The notes under the pieces were generated by a model that saw nothing but the letters and a program-made list of their open reading frames with translations, had not been told where the DNA came from and made no database searches. The position numbers and the translations under genes were made by a program. Shown here in pieces: positions 61,101 to 64,000 of a stretch of DNA of 64,000 nt. Source of the DNA: Eonycteris spelaea (lineage: Eukaryota > Chordata > Mammalia > Chiroptera > Pteropodidae); the NCBI GenBank assembly GCA_003508835.1, contig PUFA01000105.1, positions 6,200,001-6,264,000 on the forward strand. The letters run 5' to 3'. Position 1 is the stretch's first letter. Every line of letters begins with the position of its first letter.

Positions 61101-64000
61101 CGAAGAGATACATAGAAAACGAATGATGATGACAGTACAGCGCATCAGAACTTTTGGGACACGGCAAAGGCGGTCTTAAGAGGAAAGCTCATTCATTACG
61201 CGCCTAGCTCGAAAAACCAGAACGAGCCCAAATACACAACCTAACGCTTCATCTTAAAAACTAGAAATCAACAAATGAGGTCTAAAGTCAGAAGGAAAGA
61301 AATCATCAAAATTAGAGCAGAAATAAATGGAATTGAAAACAAAAAAAAAATAGAAAAAATAAATGCAACAAAGAGCCGGTTCTTTGAGAAGATTAAGAAA
61401 ATTGACAAACCCCTGGTTAGACCCACTAAAGAAAAAAGAGAAAGGACACAAATAAACAAAATCAGGGATGAAGAGGGGAAATTATGACTGATATCGCAGA
61501 AATACAAAAAATCATACAATACTATGAAAAAATAAAATAACGTCAAATTTAATAGTACTTAATATTAGTACTAAGTACTTAGAAAATAGTACTACTACTT
61601 AGAAAAATGCAACCTTCCTAGACTGAATCAAGAAGAACTGAAAATCTAAATCGACCAATCAGCAGTACGGAAATTGAAACAATCAAAAACCTACCAAAAA
61701 GTAAAAGTCCAGGACCAAATGATTCACCAGTGAATTCTACTAAACGTTCAAAGAAGATTTAATACCTATTCTCCTCAAATTCTTCCAAAATATCGAAGAG
61801 TAAGCAATACTTCCCAACTTTATTTTATGATACCAAAACCTGGTAAAGATAACACACAAAAAAGAAAACTACAGACTAATATCTCTCATGAACACAGATG
61901 CGAAAATACTAAATAAGATACTAACGAACCGAATACAGCAATATATCTAAAAGATTATACACACAATCAAATGAGCTTAATCCCAAGAGCACTGGGATGG
62001 TTCAACATATGCAAATTGATTGATGTGATATACCACAGAAACAAATTAAAAAATAATCATATGGCCATATCAACAGATGCAGAAAAAGCCTTCGACAAGA
62101 TACAGCAATCCGTTTATGATCAAAACACTTAACAAAATCAGCATAACTACTAGAAACCATAAGTGAATACAGTAAAGTCTCTGGATAAAAAAATCAACAT
62201 TCAAAAATCCATGGTGTTCCTATATTCTAACAATGAAGTGTCAGAAAAAGAAGTGGAAAAAAATAATTCCTTGTGCAATTGCAACAAAAAGAAAAAAATA
62301 CCTAGAAATAAAATCTAACAAAACAGTGAGGGACCTATATGATGAAACCTATAAAAACACTATTAAAAAAAATTGAAGAAGATACAAAGAAGAAAGATGC
62401 TCTGTATTCTTGGATTGGTAAGAATCAACATAGTTAAAATGACCATATTACCTAAAGCATTATACAGATTTAATGCAATCCTCATCAAAATGCCATTGGC
62501 ATTTTTTAAAGAAGTAGAACAAAAAATCATCAGATTTGCGTGGAAGCACAAAAGACCCTGAATTGCCAAAGCCATCCTGAGAAAAAAGAATGAGGCTGGA
62601 GGCATCACTCTGCCCGACTTCAAATTATACTACAAAGCGACAGTAATCAAAAACAGCAGGTATTGGCAAAAAAAAAGACACACGGACCAGTGGAACAGAA
62701 TCGAGAGTCCAGAAGTAAACTATATTTATATGGGCAAATAATTTTCAACAAAAAAGCCAAAACACACAGTGGAGAAAGGAAAGCCTCTTCAATAAATGGT
62801 GCTGGGAAAACTGGAAAGCCACCTGCAAAAGAATGAAACTAGACTGTTGTCGTCACCACACGCCAAAATTAACTCAAAATGGAGTAAAGACCTGAATATA
62901 AGCCTGAAAACAATAAATGCATAGAAGAAAACATAGGAACTAAACTCAAGGACCTTGGACTTAAAGAGGTTTTTATGAATTTGACCTCAAAGACAAGGGA
63001 AGTAAAAGCTAAAATAAATGAATGGGACTACCTCAAACTAAAAAGCTTCTACTCAGCAAAAAAACAAAAAAACAAAAAAACCGTCAACAGGGTAAATAGA
63101 CAACCATCCAAATGGGAAAAAATATTTGTAAGCAATGCCTCCAATAAGGCCCTAATATCCAAAATATACAAGAGAACTCATACAATTCAGTAACAACAAA
63201 CAAATGATCCAATCAAAAATGGGCAGAGGACCTGAACAGACACTTCTCCCTACAGGACATACAAATGGCCAACAAATATTTGAAAAGATGCTCATCCTCA
63301 CTAGCTATTAGGAAAATGCAAATCAAAACCACAGTGAGATACCATCTCACATCTGTTAGAATAGCTATAATCAACAGGACAAGTAATAACAAATGTTGGA
63401 GAGGGTACAGAGAAATAGGAACCCTCACACACTGCTGGTGGGGCTGCAAATTGGTACAGCCACTATGAAAAAATAATATGGAGTTTCCTCAAAGAGACTA
63501 AGAATTGATTTACCAAATGATCCAGCAATCCCTCTACTGGGTATTTGCCCCCAAAGACTTGAAAACCCATATCCGAAAAGATATTTGCGTACCGATGTTC
63601 TTAGTAGCATTAGTCACAGTGGCCAGGACATGGAAGCAACCGAAGTGTCCTACGATACATGATTGGATAAAAAGCTGTGGTGCATATATACAGTGGAATA
63701 TTACTCAGCCATAAGAAGATATGAAATACTGCCATTTGTGACAACATGGATGGACCTCGAGATAATCATGCTAAGCGAAATAAGCCAGACAGAGAAAGTT
63801 GAAAAATCACATGATATCACTTATATGTGGGCTATAACCTAAAAGCAACAAATGAACAGGACGAACAGAGACTCATGGACATAGACTATAGACTAGTAGT
63901 TACCAGAAGGTAAGGGGTGGGGGGAGTAGAGAGGTAGACGGGTACAGGAGGTCAAATATGTGGTGACAGAAAGAAATCTAACTCAGGAGGTGAACACACC
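58190..64000 (+). mobile_element. Near full-length L1 (copy B), runs to the window edge
   Basis: 5' UTR-like GC-richer segment 58,190-58,640; ORF1 region about 59,040-59,850, with a coiled-coil stretch (NEIASLGNRADQMEERISDI) and an RRM-like stretch (GIIEGEEKEQGRESIFRQIV); inter-ORF DNA; ORF2 from about 60,300 with endonuclease wording (GCLQETHLSSKDK). ORFs are broken by numerous indels. Relative to copy A about 275 bp are missing at about 62,145, taking out the reverse transcriptase VDDM site. Not mobile by itself. Confidence 0.93.
59160..59178. repeat. Short (AC)n run inside L1 ORF1
   Basis: About nine AC units, translated as HTHTHT within the ORF1 coiled coil; probably a later expansion. 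Confidence 0.7.

Noticed and set aside
1..64000. Search for a novel defence, toxin or mobile system
   Set aside because: Nothing beyond ordinary mammalian genes and repeats was found; no cluster of unknown conserved frames exists.

Overview
The window is nuclear DNA of a placental mammal. It holds spliced exons with GT-AG introns, ancient MIR, L2, MaLR-type LTR and hAT remnants, several L1 elements and many microsatellites. I recognise no primate Alu, rodent B1/B2, carnivore tRNA-Lys SINE, ruminant BovB/Bov-tA or equid SINE, so the order is unresolved. Two genes are recognisable, both on the minus strand and in the order and orientation known from human 19p13.3: ADGRE1 (EMR1, F4/80) at the left and VAV1 at the right.

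Layout. 3,281-7,880: four EGF-module exons of ADGRE1, with the first EGF furthest right. The signal-peptide exon was not found, and the rest of the gene lies beyond the left edge. 7,881-33,000: ADGRE1 5' intron and/or intergenic DNA, rich in old repeats, with one 5'-truncated L1 (20,585-24,870). 33,000-57,325: VAV1 exons 27 to 2 (26 exons), with the poly(A) signal at 33,016-33,021. 57,326-64,000: VAV1 intron 1, mostly a nearly full-length L1 (58,190 to the right edge). VAV1 exon 1 is outside the window.

VAV1 is a haematopoietic Rho/Rac exchange factor and adaptor. The exons give, in order, the end of the CH domain, the acidic tyrosine region, DH, PH, C1, SH3, SH2 and SH3. ADGRE1 is a myeloid adhesion GPCR. 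The two are neighbours expressed in leukocytes, not an operon-like unit.

The most striking feature is that otherwise well conserved exons carry small indels. VAV1 has frameshifts in exons 2, 9, 26 and 27, a compensated pair in exon 23, a GG acceptor at exon 21 and a GC donor (or 4-nt duplication) at exon 25. ADGRE1 has five 1-nt indels in three of its four EGF exons. Most lie in short homopolymers, which points to uncorrected long-read assembly errors. Real decay is possible, more so for ADGRE1 than for VAV1. I found no convincing new biological system; the remaining observations concern nested L1s, local tandem arrays and GC-ward drift of old repeats.
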